Source of the DNA: Epiperipatus broadwayi
Lineage: Eukaryota; Onychophora; Udeonychophora; Euonychophora; Peripatidae
Direction: 5' to 3'
NCBI GenBank assembly: GCA_028023455.1
Contig: JAQFVV010006203.1
Coordinates: forward strand, 8,462,821-8,526,820
Length of the DNA stretch: 64,000 nucleotides
Position numbers and translations under genes: made by a program. The notes below the pieces were generated by a model. It made no database searches. It was not told the DNA's origin and saw only the letters and a program-made list of their open reading frames with translations. Positions 13,243-27,380 of the stretch are shown here, piece by piece (position 1 is the first letter of the stretch; each line of letters begins with the position of its first letter).

Positions 13243-16200
13243 AATATATATATTCTAACCTCCCCCCGTGCATCCTCACCTCAAAATATACTGTTTATTA
13301 CGAATATTACAGGTTCTAGCTCAGTTAACAAATAAATAAATGAAATATTCAGCATTAATTAAAATGATTACTAGCTCTAATTTTAAAATACAAATACGGT
13401 TCAATTTTAAAATTGAATTAACAAATATTTACTATTTTCATGAGACATGGAGTGACAATACAGGGAATGAGATAGACTACCTTGAGCCATTATCCACACG
13501 ATACTACCTCAATGGCATAAGAACACTATCCCCCCTTTTTACTATACCAAATAACTAACTCATAGTATTCTTATGACTTTCTGAGCTCTATTCACTACGA
13601 TTAAAATAATAATCATATCTTAATCTTCTTTATAACAAGAATCTAGCTCAATTAAATAAAATGAAGTAAAATAAAATAAAATCTCAGGTTCATAAATTGT
13701 ATTCTAACTGATTTAAAATTACGGTAGTAAAATATGAAAAGAGAATTTTATGTCATAATCTACCACACAGCAACTAATAATAATAAAATAATAATAACAA
13801 TAATAATATAATATAATCTTATTTCTTCCTAAAATGAAATAAATAAATACGTACGTGGTGGTATTTTAATAATCTGACAACAGAATACGTGTGGCAACAT
13901 TAGCATATAATTTAATGTAATATTGTGGCAACCGACTTATGAGCAATAAATAATATAAAATTATTATCTTTTAATTTTAACATACCGATAAATTCTCAAA
14001 ATTCTTATAACACTTTTATGTTTACCTTTTGTGCAAAATTTATATGTCTGTTTCAATTATAAATGTATCGTGATTTCATGCATCCATGTGGAGAAATAAC
14101 AACTCGGACACAAAAACTTTAAAACAAATTTAGAACAAAGTTTATTAACAACATAAATAAATTAACAATATTTTTACACTATATACATTGGATATCCCTT
14201 ACTTTCATATCTCAACTTAGTTTATTAGTTTATAAAATGAAATCAAAATATTATTTACTTTTCCTAGTTAAATCTTATTATTTTTTTTTTAACACTTAAA
14301 ATACAATATTATTACTTGATTTATTATTATGGTTAGCTTATTACAAAATGCATTTCTTAGATGATTATCATAAACACTTTGCATCCCTAATATTATTAAA
14401 ATTATATTTTTTACAAAAATTTACATTCGTAATAAAATTCTACAAAATAACAAAATTTAGTTTCATATTGGTTGTATGGAATCTTACAAAGTCAAAACAT
14501 TATTCTACATTAGGTATTAGGTTTTTATTATTCATTATCCGATGTTTATTAATCCTAATATTCTCATTCAAGCCTTACTTTGGATGATATAATTATAACT
14601 ATTAATATACCATGCACAAGTATATGTTTATTATACCTTATTGAATTTTCTCTCGATAAATATGCAATACTCATTCCCTCCAACGTTAATATTTAAAAAA
14701 AAAAATTCAAATTTTATTATCACTTTTAAAATACTTGGTTTAGATTTCTTTTCAAAATCTTATATTCATTTCTGAATTAATTTCACAATGTATTATATGA
14801 TTCTTTCTCTCTTTATGATATTTTGGACTTTCAATTTTAAAGTTACACAATTCTATACATTCAAGCAAATAAACTATTCTTACATAAATGATAACATATC
14901 TTCAGTTCTATTTTATTCATTATTTCTTTGAAAATATCTTTCTGACCGATGCAGATTCACGAAATAAGGATAGCGAAGATAGATGCATAGGATCAAAATA
15001 CAACTAGAATATTACTTGTCATATACCTTGACAATCATGGCACAGTGAATTAAAAGACACTATAGAGGAGTGACCTTTACCTGTCTACCAACCTCTATCA
15101 TAGGAACGATGCTAAGCTATTTCTTCAGCTTTATTCTAACATCAAAAGTTTAAAGATATGCAAAACACTGTCCAAACCATATGTGTTCAGTCATAGGACT
15201 TAGTTAACTATACTAAACCACACAAAACTAAATATGATCCAAATCCCTTATATTTTCCTATTTCTTAAAAAAAACACATCATCTTGGTTTCCTCTCCACT
15301 AGTACTTCCAAGTCACTATCCGATCTTATTTCTCAAGATTTTTTCTATACTGTACATCGACAAATACATATCTGCATTACTAACAATAATAAAATTCATT
15401 GATATTTTAAAACTATTCCACTGTTCTATAAGAAAATATTTTTACTACTTTCCTCCGTATATTTAGTCATATACAAACTATTTAACTATCTGAATACTTT
15501 ATCACATGAAAGTTCAAAAGAATCACACAATTGTTCTGTTAAATTATATTATTAATATACTTTAAATAAATTGTTGCATGCATATTCCGAATTACTCCTA
15601 TCTCATTATATGTTAAAATGTTGCATATAATGTGTACATATAATTAAGACTTTCACACTTCATTCTTAGGTCAATAGATGATCTAAAAAAATACATTATG
15701 CATTATAAATAACTATTAAAATTACCAAACGACCTTTATCTCCTCGATCGCATTCCGTAGGCTTCACCATCCATTTGATCCTTGTCGATATAAGATTCAC
15801 ATCCATACACTTTATTTTAAACACTATTTTTATAATTTTATCAAGCTATTATATTTAAATTTTAATATTACTAAATTTATGTTTTATGTTTTCCCTAATC
15901 TCACATAACATTTTATATTTTAAAATAAATTAGTAAAAAATATTCAAACTATATTTACTGTACTCCTTCATCAAATTTTCCTGAAAACCGTTCATACTAA
16001 AGCCAAAAAAAACTTGTTTATCATTTCTTTTCCATTCACTTAATGTTCCTCTCCCTGCTTGTTCAATTTTAAGGTAAAACAAATATTACTTTGTTCAATA
16101 AATATTCATGAATGATAATCCTTGGTTTTTATAATATTTAATACAATTATTAATTATGATATTAGTTAATCCGTAAAGAAAACTTCTAAATATTCTCTTC

Positions 16201-18662
16201 TAATATTTCTTGCTAATATTTTCTCCCGTGCGACTTTTACGATGCATCTTCTCAGTACTTTGATTTAAATATTCAATAAAACTTTTTTGTTTCCATGGAT
16301 TCATTTCATTAAGTAAATTAGATTTATATTTTCCAAATCTTTATCTTTATTAAGCATTTCTCTAATGAACACTTTATAATATTTTTAATTCTTCTTAGAG
16401 AAAGTTTTTCTGTTCCTTTTTCATAAAAACACAATAGCTCTTTCATATTATTATTCTGTAACTTTTTTCCTTCTTTTAAAATTCTGGTACTATATACTTT
16501 GTAATGTTTAGCATAAACTTTAATCTTGAACTTCTTTTTTCTTTAAAAATAGTCAGTATAAACAATATTCATCAAAATATAAAATTATAAAATTACAAAC
16601 CAATTTTTCTTTAAAAAACTTGTTTTTTAATTATTATGACTATATGAATTTTTTTATTTCAAAAGCAACGTTTCGACTATTTATTTCCTTATAGTCTTTT
16701 TCAAGCCACTAAAATATACAAAAAAAATAACAAAATAAATAAAATTAAAACATTATATAAATCTAATATACAATATAAAAACATTACCTTCCTCTATTTA
16801 AAAAAACTATAATTTAAGCTTCTATTTAAACCACTCTGTTTAAATTATATTTAGATAAAATATCTTACATTAATTATAATGTAAGTTTAAAAAGAAAATT
16901 TTTTTATATTAAGGAATTTAAAAAACTAATTGATTTTTGTAGATGATAAGACTGGTTTTAAGATAAGATATTTTATCTAAATATAATTTAAACAGAGTGG
17001 TTTAAATAGAAGTTTAAATTATAGTTTTTTTAAATAGAGGAAGGTAATGTTTTTATATTGTATATTAGATTTATATAATGTTTTAATTTTATTTATTTTG
17101 TTATTTTTTTTGTATATTTTAGTGGCTTGAAAAAGACTATAAGGAAATAAATAGTCGAAACGTTGCTTTTGAAATAAAAAAATTCATATAGTCATAATAA
17201 TTAAAAAACAAGTTTTTTAAAGAAAAATTGGTTTGTAATTTTATAATTTTATATTTTGATGAATATTTGTAATGTTTCCTTTAAAAAGACAAACATTCTT
17301 TCTCCATTATAACTTTTACATAATTTTTTCTTTATAATATACGCATCTTAATTTTTCCATAGAGAAGAATAAAAAAAAACTTTGGAGTAGCCTTTTAAAA
17401 TTGTGCATCATAATTTTTCCTGACGGCAAATAACTTTTCTTTTAAGTTTTCTGTATAATGTCCAAATTATATTTATCTGAGTTCTAATGATTTCCTGGTT
17501 GATCACAAATAAACTGTATTCAAGGCACTTTACAATTATTTTTACTTTATCAATACTTTTAGGTACTTTTTTTCTGTAGTATTTCCATTTTACTGCAAGG
17601 TTTCGGCTAAACTTGAATAAAAATCCTGGTAAGAAATCTTTTAAATTAGCCTTCCATTTAAAGGCAGTTCAAAATATTATATTTTAAAACAAAACTTTTA
17701 AAATAAATACAAAAATTTTTAAATTATAACACTTTTCTAGCTTACGATCTTATACAGCTAAAAAAATATGTTCCTCCTTCCTTTACTTACACATTCCTTC
17801 TCCCGCTCCATGTAATTCCTATTTTTCGTCTGCTAAAATACCTCTGTTGATTGGTTAATGACTTTTTTAGCGTGAACAAATTTACACATTTTTAGTTTTA
17901 TAATAGATTAAACTTTTTAAAATAAGGAATTTATGACGTCATATTTTAAAATATTACTTAGAATAGTATTTTTAAACTCAATTATAGTTTTATCAAAATC
18001 ATTTAAACTTTAAAACAATTATTAAAATAATATTCAATATTTCAACTTTTACTTTAACGATAGATAGCAATTACATTTATTTTTATAATTCACAAACTTT
18101 ATTATTATATTCTAACAAGCGTGTGTGAAGGTATATAATATACAGTCACATGATTACTAACTTTATCAGATGATTTTTTTTTTTAATTTACGTCTCGGTC
18201 TAAATTACCAAAACTGATATATTTTATAAAAATTTGGAAAATAATTTAAAAAATATAGAACTAAATATAATTCTCACCATCCCAAAGTTTATCTTAAAAT
18301 ATATTAGATTAAATTTGAATATTAATTATAATTATAATATTACATATAGCATTTATTTAATTTATTAGTTTTAAAACATTACAATTGAATTGTTAAAATA
18401 CTTTTAACTATTTATAGCTGTATTATTTTATATGGCCAGCTTTTACAACCATAAGCAAGGATATAATTAAGCTTTATTTAACTGTTGTTTTTTTAAATAA
18501 TCCATTACACTTTTACATACCAGGTATTTTTCAGCCTTAAATTGTACTATAAAATCTAATCGATCATACAATTATTAATATATTACACAAACGTATTTTA
18601 AAATTTTAAATTTTTTTAGCAATTGACCATTCTACCTTATTATGACCTATAGATAAGGGCAC
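13243..18662. mobile_element. 5.4-kb insertion of unknown type inside a LINE copy
   Basis: It is defined by the LINE sequence on both sides: the LINE match ends at 13242 in TAAATATATATA and resumes at 18664 with ATATATAGAAATAAACAG, sharing an AT-rich 7-8 bp at the junction that could be a target duplication. The first bases are TATTCTAACC and the last are TAGATAAGGGCAC. No terminal inverted repeat, LTR or protein could be recognised. Several stretches (for example 15730-15790, and the minus strand at 16480-16000) look faintly coding but contain many stops. A CRE-type TGACGTCA lies at 17934-17941. Inside is a large palindrome (16565-17268), perhaps a nested insertion. Confidence 0.55.
16565..17268. 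mobile_element. Large foldback element, ~303-bp arms, with hammerhead-like stem in each arm
   Basis: Positions 16565-16867 and 16964-17268 are near-perfect reverse complements; the 96-bp spacer carries a small hairpin (CTTACATT...AATGTAAG). Within each arm is a perfect 6-bp stem GACTAT...ATAGTC followed by GAAACGTTGC and preceded by GGCTTGAAAAA (plus strand 17123-17165). This is the layout of a PLE-type hammerhead with a decayed first box. The stem III palindrome ACGT and a cleavable T17 are kept. The almost identical arms imply recent formation or ongoing homogenisation. No protein is encoded. Confidence 0.7.
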
Positions 18663-19075
18663 AATATATAGAAATAAACAGAATATTAGGTGCAAGTTAA
18701 TATATGATAATAGAAAGGAAAGTAGTTTATTGTTTAAGGTCCGAATGGGATCTTTAGCAACAAGAGAATATACATGTAAATGGAAAAATATGGGCGATTT
18801 AGTCTGTAAATTATGTAAGGAAGGAATAGAAATTATTAGGCATCTGTTAATTGAATGTAAATGCTTGAAAAAAAAAGGGTACATATAATGAAGTTATGGA
18901 AGAATAAATATGAAAAAAGTGATTATACAGAGAGTGGATTATTGGTTTTTATGCTGGGTTTGGGAAAAGATAAAAGGGATTTAGATATAAAGGCCATAGA
19001 GTTGACAAAGATTATTTTGTGGAAATAGGATGGAGCAGAATATGGGAAAATTTCTCGGGCATAATTGCTGAGAGA
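18663..19075 (+). pseudogene. LINE fragment B: ORF2 C-terminus with CCHC-type motif
   Basis: It is colinear with 45155-45590 of the best LINE copy and continues fragment A. It encodes RMGSLATREYTCKW, then the cysteine/histidine motif CKLCKEGIEIIRHLLIEC (C-x2-C-x8-H-x4-C, about 18802-18858), followed by a frameshifted tail. This motif is typical of the C-terminus of several non-LTR retrotransposon ORF2 proteins and is thought to bind nucleic acid. Homology ends near the 3' UTR (GGGCATAATTGCTGAGAGA), where an unrelated LINE begins. It carries frameshifts and a stop and is not functional. Confidence 0.8.
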
Positions 19076-19079
19076 TTTT

Positions 19080-21630
19080 CCAATAGCTCATCAACAGGTT
19101 TACTTGGACCTCTCATGGACCTTGAAAGTAATCATAAATAGATCAAATAGCACATCACTTGGACTTGAACCTTGATGAACTCTGTGTCATAAATCAAATC
19201 ACCCTACTCAAGCAACAATACCATGATGCACAGAAGGCCCTGGCAGAATACATTACAGTTAAGTGAGCCCAGATATTCTTGTATAGTCAGCTTTGCTGGA
19301 CCAAAAGTCATCTAAGGTGGGCACTGGATTTAAAGAGGAAGCATGTCACTCCCTCTTCCATACATATCAATAGCAAACTTCATATGGGAGAAGACATATT
19401 AATTATCATAAAAAATCATTTCAAGACAAAGCTTCAAAAGGCAAAAATGCAGAACAATAGAAGCACTTTTAACATTAGCAATGCTCTTCATCATGAAATT
19501 ATGGCCAACAACATTTCTAAATAAATTTAAAATCAATTCCTGACAGAACCCACCCTAGACCACATGCAGTATCCAAGTTCCTTCTTCTGCATCTCACCCA
19601 CTATACCATCCCCACCATTCTTAACATGCTGAATGAACTGGCTGGAAGTTACAAGGTGATTGGGGGAATATATCCAGTCTCACTAGTCCCATTTCTGAAA
19701 ACTTGTTTTCTACCATTGGGCTCGCAAGTCTGAAGCTTACTTTGACAATGCCTCTCCTCATAACAATAAGAGAGTCTATAATCAAAGATTCGATTCGAGA
19801 ACTAATTATTCCCAGTTTATCTCACTCACAGTTTGCAGGTAGGGACCAGTCCATGATTGATGGAGCCTTTTTTTTTTCAAAATAATAGTTGAACATGTGA
19901 GGTGTCAGAGAAATTCCAGTCCCATAACTGTCCAACTGAACATTCAGGCTGCCTTTGATTCGGTGAGGGTTTGATCTTCTCATCGGCATACTAAGAACCT
20001 CTCCTATTTCTGATACCCTCTTATCCATCATGGAGAACTTCCTTAGAAACAGAGAGATTCTAGTAATGATGGATGGCAGAATCACTCTGGGGTTTCATCC
20101 CAACATCTCTATACCCCAGGAATCTCAGATGAGCACATTATTATTTACTGCATTCATCAACCCATTGATACTTAAGATTGAAAGAGATCTGCCTGGGGTG
20201 TACATTTCCAAGCTGGGAAGGAGGTGAAATGCCTGGCATAAGTCTATGATGTAGTCATCCTCCTCCCATCTACAGATTTCCTGCCAATTCTGGAAGACAT
20301 ACTACCCTGGTATACAGAACAATGTTAACTGTGTTTCAATTGGAATATCTGTGGCCTGAAAATTGTCATCTGGAAATAAAATTCCTTCACCCTTTCTAGC
20401 CAGACCACAGAAGTTTTTTTGAGTTCCCATTCATGCTTTCTTCTCAGGACATGAGAATCCAATTACCAAACATGATTTCCAATGGCATAGCAGATACTCT
20501 TAAATCACTAACTGGCATTCACTTATCTCTCTATGGCAAGGTCGCACTACTCAACTCTTAATATTTCCTAAAATAAATTACTTCCTCCTAATCATCCTTC
20601 CTACCAAGTCTTTTATAGCAAAAATTAATTCCCTTTGTTCTGGATTCCTATAAACAAATAAAACTGTCACAATCAGCCCTAGGAAGGCATGCCTACCTAA
20701 AAAACTCAATGGTCTAGGATTATACACCATCTCTTTTTTTCTAGTAGAGAGAGCACATAATATGCTTATCACAATTAGAAGAATAATCTTGGAGGACTCT
20801 TATCAATCCCTAGTCACTCTCACTCATACCCCACGACCTCACCTAAACTGATATGGTTGTCAATCTGGTTACAAGTGCAGGAATCTTTGTGAGGGCAATT
20901 GAGAATATGTTCAAATATTGGCATATTCATAAACTGTTCTGTCAATCCTTCGTAATAACCCCAACTATTCTCAAGGTTAACAATGAATACATCATCAAAT
21001 TCTTCAAACTATGAAAGATTGAGACTAAATATTTAGTCTATTTTACAAATAAACATACACTCACTACTAACTAATGAATTTCTAGTAAATAAAAGAAGAC
21101 TTAACAAAATATATCAAATGTGCAGTGGTGCAAGTGAAAAACTGCAGCACTCCCTATATGAGTGCAAAACTTTACAGCAGTATAGATAGTTCATCAGCTG
21201 CTGGATGATATCACATAAGAACAGAATATTCAATATTCGAGACTGTATTTAGGCTGCTGTTTTCTCAACAATAAGACTATCATGCTGAACTATTAACTGT
21301 GGATCCTTAGGTATGGCATCATGTTTGGTAAAAATTCAGGGAATCTACGTAGTGATTTGTTCGATATTATTAAAGCATCAAAAGCAAGGGACTGCAAAGT
21401 TACCTATGCTAAACTCCAAGAGGACACATGGAAGCTATTAAATATTACTGTATCTCAACCAATCACAGAAAATTTGTAAAATCATCATTTTATAATATGT
21501 TCTTTTTATTATTTTTTTTCAGATGTTCCTAATACCAGTTGTATTGGTCATATCTTGTCACCTAAGTTGCAAGTTATAATGTACCTATTTATTTATTATT
21601 TTTTTTGGATGAATAAAAATCATCATTGAA
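19080..21630 (+). pseudogene. Second LINE family, ORF2 (RT) remnant
   Basis: This region is less AT-rich than its surroundings and shows successive reverse-transcriptase blocks in different frames: SQFAGR near 19830, NIQAAFDSV-like residues near 19940, then LVMMDGRITLGFHP, IPQESQMSTLLFTAFINPL and LPGVYISKLGRR at 20060-20226. Next comes the palm region (DVVILLPSTDFLPILEDILP, about 20250-20310), where the catalytic YADD has become VYDV. Downstream pieces (SLYGKVALLNS about 20530, GRHAYLKNS about 20680) resemble the post-RT region of L1/Tx1-like elements. Many stops and frameshifts are present. The 3' end is probably near 21630 after AATAAA-like runs. The clade is uncertain. Confidence 0.7.
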
Positions 21631-21722
21631 TAAAAAAATCTATTACTAGCTAGCAAACTTTTCTAAAGATGCATGACACAATAAAGTAAATGCCATATCC
21701 ATATTTAAATATAACAGTTCTT

Positions 21723-21890
21723 GTCAAGTGTTGTTAGCCACGAGGTCAGCACAGCCATCTTGCAAGCAAGTAGTTGGTTGCAGATGGCTGTTGCAGGTTT
21801 GCCTCCTGGCCGATGCTATGAACATGGAAAGCAAGTAGTGTTTGCAGACGTTTGTTGCATATGGGAAAAAAGAATATATATATATATATT
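21723..21890 (+). mobile_element. tRNA-derived SINE, copy 1
   Basis: It contains TTGTTAGCCACGAGGTCAGC (A-box region) and GGTTTGCCTCC (B box, consensus GGTTCGANNCC), then CTGGCCGATGCTATG, and ends in an A-rich, (AT)n tail. It is a diverged relative of the minus-strand SINE at 46240-46352, with an extra ~40 bp before the tail. A 7-bp direct repeat AGTTCTT flanks it (21716-21722 and 21891-21897), consistent with retrotransposition. The reading frame across it is incidental. Confidence 0.75.
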
Positions 21891-22616
21891 AGTTCTTTTT
21901 TTTGGTTGAATAATAATTTTGTAGCAAAATAAATTTCTTTAATAAAAATATTTTTTTCAAAATGTTTGACCTTCCATGGAATTAATAACCAATAGTATTA
22001 GAAATCAAAAGCAAAAAAAAAAATAAAAAATCCTATTATATCTTAAAAACAGTGAGAATAATGAAAAACAAAATCTAAACAGTGAGAGAAAGTTGGGAGG
22101 TGAATCTGCATTATTTTAAAGGGTTAACTCAAAAGAATATGAATAGAATAATGAACTAATATAGAAAAGATAAAGTGAATTTAAAGAAATTCTGGCATTT
22201 TACACAAGGATTGGCTTTTAAAAAAGCTTAAATTACATTATCAGTAATATTAATCAAATTCCAGAGTTTAAAGTTAAAAGGATTTGATCACTAAATAAAA
22301 ACAAAAGTCGTCAATTTAAAGTTAAATTGCTTTTTTATTTGTAAAACTAAATGTCTATTTTATATCTTATTGAAGCAAATTTATTTTATATTATAAATAC
22401 TATAATTAAGTTTTAAATCATTATCTCAATTTAATCATTAGAGTGCTTTTAATATCTGCAATTAAACTGATTTTAAAACAAACACTTATAGCAAAGATAA
22501 ATAATTGAGATTATAATAAAAAAAAAATATTAATACAATTTATAAAGCTATTGTCTATAATACTCGCTCAAAATTTATTGTTTTTGTCTTATATATATAT
22601 ATATATAGAGATATAT

Positions 22617-24067
<1,451 letters not shown>

Positions 24068-24078
24068 CATTTTAAATG

Positions 24079-24122
24079 TGATGGTTGACAAAGCTACAAG
24101 GTAGTGAAAGCGCTTCTAAATT
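24079..24122 (+). ncRNA. Hammerhead-like motif just downstream of the PLE ORF
   Basis: TTGACAA (24085-24091; CUGANGA expected, two changes) is followed by stem II GCTAC/GTAGT with an AAG loop, GAA (24106-24108), a palindromic stem III AGCGCT (24109-24114), and T17 at 24115. Three pairs of stem I are possible (TGG with CTA). Position and form fit the hammerheads known from PLE terminal repeats. Confidence 0.5.
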
Positions 24123-24168
24123 ATAGTTATACATATAATTTTTATAGACTTTTAATTACTGTATTTTC

Positions 24169-24201
24169 AAATATATATATATATATATATATATTTGAAA
24201 A

Positions 24202-24243
<42 letters not shown>
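24169..24243. repeat. (AT)n tracts with inverted flanks
   Basis: Two AT runs separated by TTTGAAAATACTATA; TTTTCAAATATAT and ATATATTTGAAAA form an inverted repeat across the first run. Confidence 0.8.
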
Positions 24244-24247
<4 letters not shown>

Positions 24248-25375
24248 ATGGCCAGCCTATAAGGTAATGATCAATACAGAACTCTCATCAGGCAACATTT
24301 CTATATTTATGCCTAGAATTTCTAATGTGATTGGTTAAATGTTATATTCAAAGATTCTTACATATGCCACTTAGAAATCTTATGAAATTTTCTTAGAAGT
24401 ATCTAAATCTCTATTCCTCATATTCATCCTCCAACTCTATGAGTACATTTCTCTAATGCCTTAGATCAGAAAAAAGTAAGATTCCATCAACATCTAATTA
24501 TATTTAATCTTTTCACATGTTGGCAGCATCAAACTTAACAATATAAATTAAACGACTTGATATTTTTTAAAAATAAATCAAACAAAATCTTTTATTAGTA
24601 AGCAAATCAATTTATTAACAAGTCAATCAGATAACACATTTATAAACACGCAAATCAAACAATATATTTCAGTAACTCCACAATTAAAAAGGTAGTTTGG
24701 TTACTCAGGTTAACCTCGCTAAAAATTTTAAAAAAAACTGGAAAATAGGATGAGTGTTTATGAGGAATCCTAACAAACCACAAAAACAATTATCCCTAAT
24801 TTTTATTTGATTGAGTGACTAAATTTTCTCTCTTGCTATGGTGACTTTACAATAATACTTGAATAAATTTTGTTGTTATAAAGAAGCCTATTCTATATCA
24901 TGGTAGTGTTGCTTAACTGCTTAGTCTCTATAATACAACTATTTAAGTGTATCATATAGATATGAATGCAGACAATATCACCTGGTTCATTAATCACTTC
25001 ATGTACATTTCACATATGAGTTAGATCTTTAGACAAGGATTGTTTACATGAAATTATAAATCAGGAATGTAAAGCATTTTGTAATATTATATGTGTTACA
25101 TGTATTACGTATAAAAATATTAATTATGCTATCAACAGTAATATTATAATTTTTTATCCTGTATCACTCACTCAGTTTTTTATAAAGATCTATACATGAG
25201 ATATGTAGGAGAAAACATTTGCATAATTTAATTTTAAATTATGATCTGGTGATGTGATTTGCATTTTTATCATCAGTATGTCATAACAACTATATGCATC
25301 TCTTAATAAATCGATCTCAATTCAAGTATATGCATAAATAATTATGTCCATAAAATATTATTATATCAATGCAAA

Positions 25376-25379
<4 letters not shown>
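24244..25379. other. AT-rich non-coding stretch
   Basis: Nothing with coding or structural support was seen beyond short A/T runs. Confidence 0.4.
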
Positions 25380-25443
<64 letters not shown>

Positions 25444-25515
25444 CACTTTACAAACAATTACAAACAATCCTTAAATCCATAGAAGTACTTTCGGTTACTT
25501 TCTAACCTGCCTCAG

Positions 25516-25610
<95 letters not shown>
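25380..25610. repeat. Two (AT)n microsatellites flanking a 75-bp unique island
   Basis: AT runs at 25380-25442 and 25518-25610 enclose a unique segment that carries the hammerhead-like motif listed separately. Confidence 0.9.
25477..25522 (-). ncRNA. Hammerhead-like motif between AT microsatellites
   Basis: The minus strand reads CTGAGGCA (one extra base against CUGANGA), a perfect 5-bp stem II GGTTA/TAACC with loop GAAAG, then GAAA, a palindromic AGTACT stem III and a cleavable T17. Partial stem I pairing exists with the preceding TACAG. One insertion in the core suggests a relic. Confidence 0.4.
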
Positions 25611-25613
<3 letters not shown>

Positions 25614-25794
25614 CCAATAAATCTTAGGCTAGACTTTCTTCATTAGATATGAAGTACATTTATAATAAGACAGTAGGCATGCATAACATTATATTTAGCA
25701 TGAAAGTGTCTGCACCATTACATATATTATAATGGTATAGGTGTGAGATGATGTTCATGGGGTAGTGCTATAATCATTATCATTCCCAAGCATT

Positions 25795-25970
25795 GTCAAT
25801 GAGCATGAGAAAAATCAGCACTAGAAAAAAATTGAAATAATTATGGAATGATAGAAATATTAGCATCACCATCATCAATCAAATCAATAGTCAGCCTTTA
25901 TGACTGGATTTTTAAAAAAGCATTATAAACTAGGTTCATTATCTTCTAGCCAATGTCAAACTTAGGTCAA
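25795..25970 (-). repeat. Dispersed SINE-like repeat, copy 2
   Basis: Inverted relative of 8340-8530: ATGAGCATGAGA...ATCAGCAC at 25801-25823 and TATGACTGGATTTTT at 25899-25913 correspond to the reverse complement of that copy. No ends were defined. Confidence 0.4.
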
Positions 25971-25999
25971 AATATAAAGGCAATAAGTATAAAATGATT

Positions 26000-27379
26000 G
26001 CACCTTAAAACACTGGGAAAATTATAGCAATGCTGATCATCATTACTGGCCAATAATAAAATAATAATTGTCATAAAGTGTGTGGTAATCTTTACCTTTG
26101 TGCTATCAAAAGAATTCTTTCAATGTTACATAACATATCCACATTTACCTGTAGCAAAATACCACTATGCTCAAAACTACCTTGGAATAGCAAGAACCCT
26201 AGTACTAGTGACTGTGAACAAGAAAAATAGACATAATTTAATCTTAAAATTACTTTACATTAAATATAGCATTTTTCGATATATACTAGTTTCATTGTGT
26301 GTGCATAAAGCTCATACATATAGTATTTACAGTTTAATGAAGTAAATAATTCAATCGTTAAATAATATTGTGGGAATAATCAACAAATTTAATAAATAGG
26401 AATAATGAAAAATGAAAAGTCTGTTAAACACTCCATAATATAAATACATAAATGCATTATTCTGAATTTCACTTATAAATATTAAAGATTTTGTTATAAA
26501 TTGAAATATATATATACTGTAACTTTATATTTTGGTGCAAAATATAAAGCTTGATAGAACTGATTTAAAAAATTTTCTGTCTTCTTCTAGGTGACTTGAT
26601 TGTCTTGGTTTGCATTTTGTATCTACTGGATACTTGCATTTGAAGTAACTTAATGGTGAGAATATGTAATATTTTGCTTTGCTTATTGCATGTATTTTTT
26701 AATGTATTAAAAAATTTGCTCTTTTCCATCTACTGATTTAGATCAGATGTGTTTAATCTGTAAGAAATCAACAACATATATCAAGTTTAGTAAAGTGTGA
26801 TTAGTAATAATAATAATCCTTATTTATTTAAAAATAATCCTAGAAATTATCTTTATGTAAATCAAAAGCCACTTATTTAATTAATTTTCAGTTATTAGAT
26901 AAAATATGATAAACACATTTGGCATTTTTCAGTGTGACAGAGCGTTCATAATTTTATTTTTTTTAAAATGGAATAAAAATAATACATGTAACGAACATTT
27001 TTTTAAAAAAAAATTAATAACAAAACGAATTAAACCAAAATTTCTCATATATGAATCAAACTACAAGATTTGTGATATTTTTAAAACAACATGACTGGCT
27101 GAATTTAAATAATCTGTTCAAGTTTTGCCAACCAGGCATCAAGTCACTGATAATTTTTTCAAATATCTACAATTAAAATATATCGGGACGATTAACTTTG
27201 AACGTGGAAGTAATAGCTAAAAGGTCAGTGTATTTGGAATATACTCTATTACTTGCAAACTTAACATTAAATAAATATCGTAATTCCATGATTTATTCGG
27301 ATAACTATATTATACGTGCATCATAAAGTGTTATACTAATTTAATTTATAAAATCTTACAGTCATAATTTTAACACGTA
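26000..27379. other. AT-rich non-coding stretch
   Basis: Short open frames at 26082-26345 and 26906-27094 show no recognisable domain and are not supported as genes. Confidence 0.4.
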
Positions 27380-27380
27380 T

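Noticed and set aside
17934-17941. CRE (TGACGTCA) as a functional regulatory site
   Set aside because: A single 8-bp palindrome in a transposon-derived region with no nearby gene is not sufficient evidence.
13243-18662. LTR retrotransposon as the identity of the 5.4-kb insertion
   Set aside because: The first and last several hundred bases do not repeat each other, and no RT, integrase or primer-binding site was seen.
24430-25370. Host exon search
   Set aside because: No long frame, splice-site pair or CpG signal was found.
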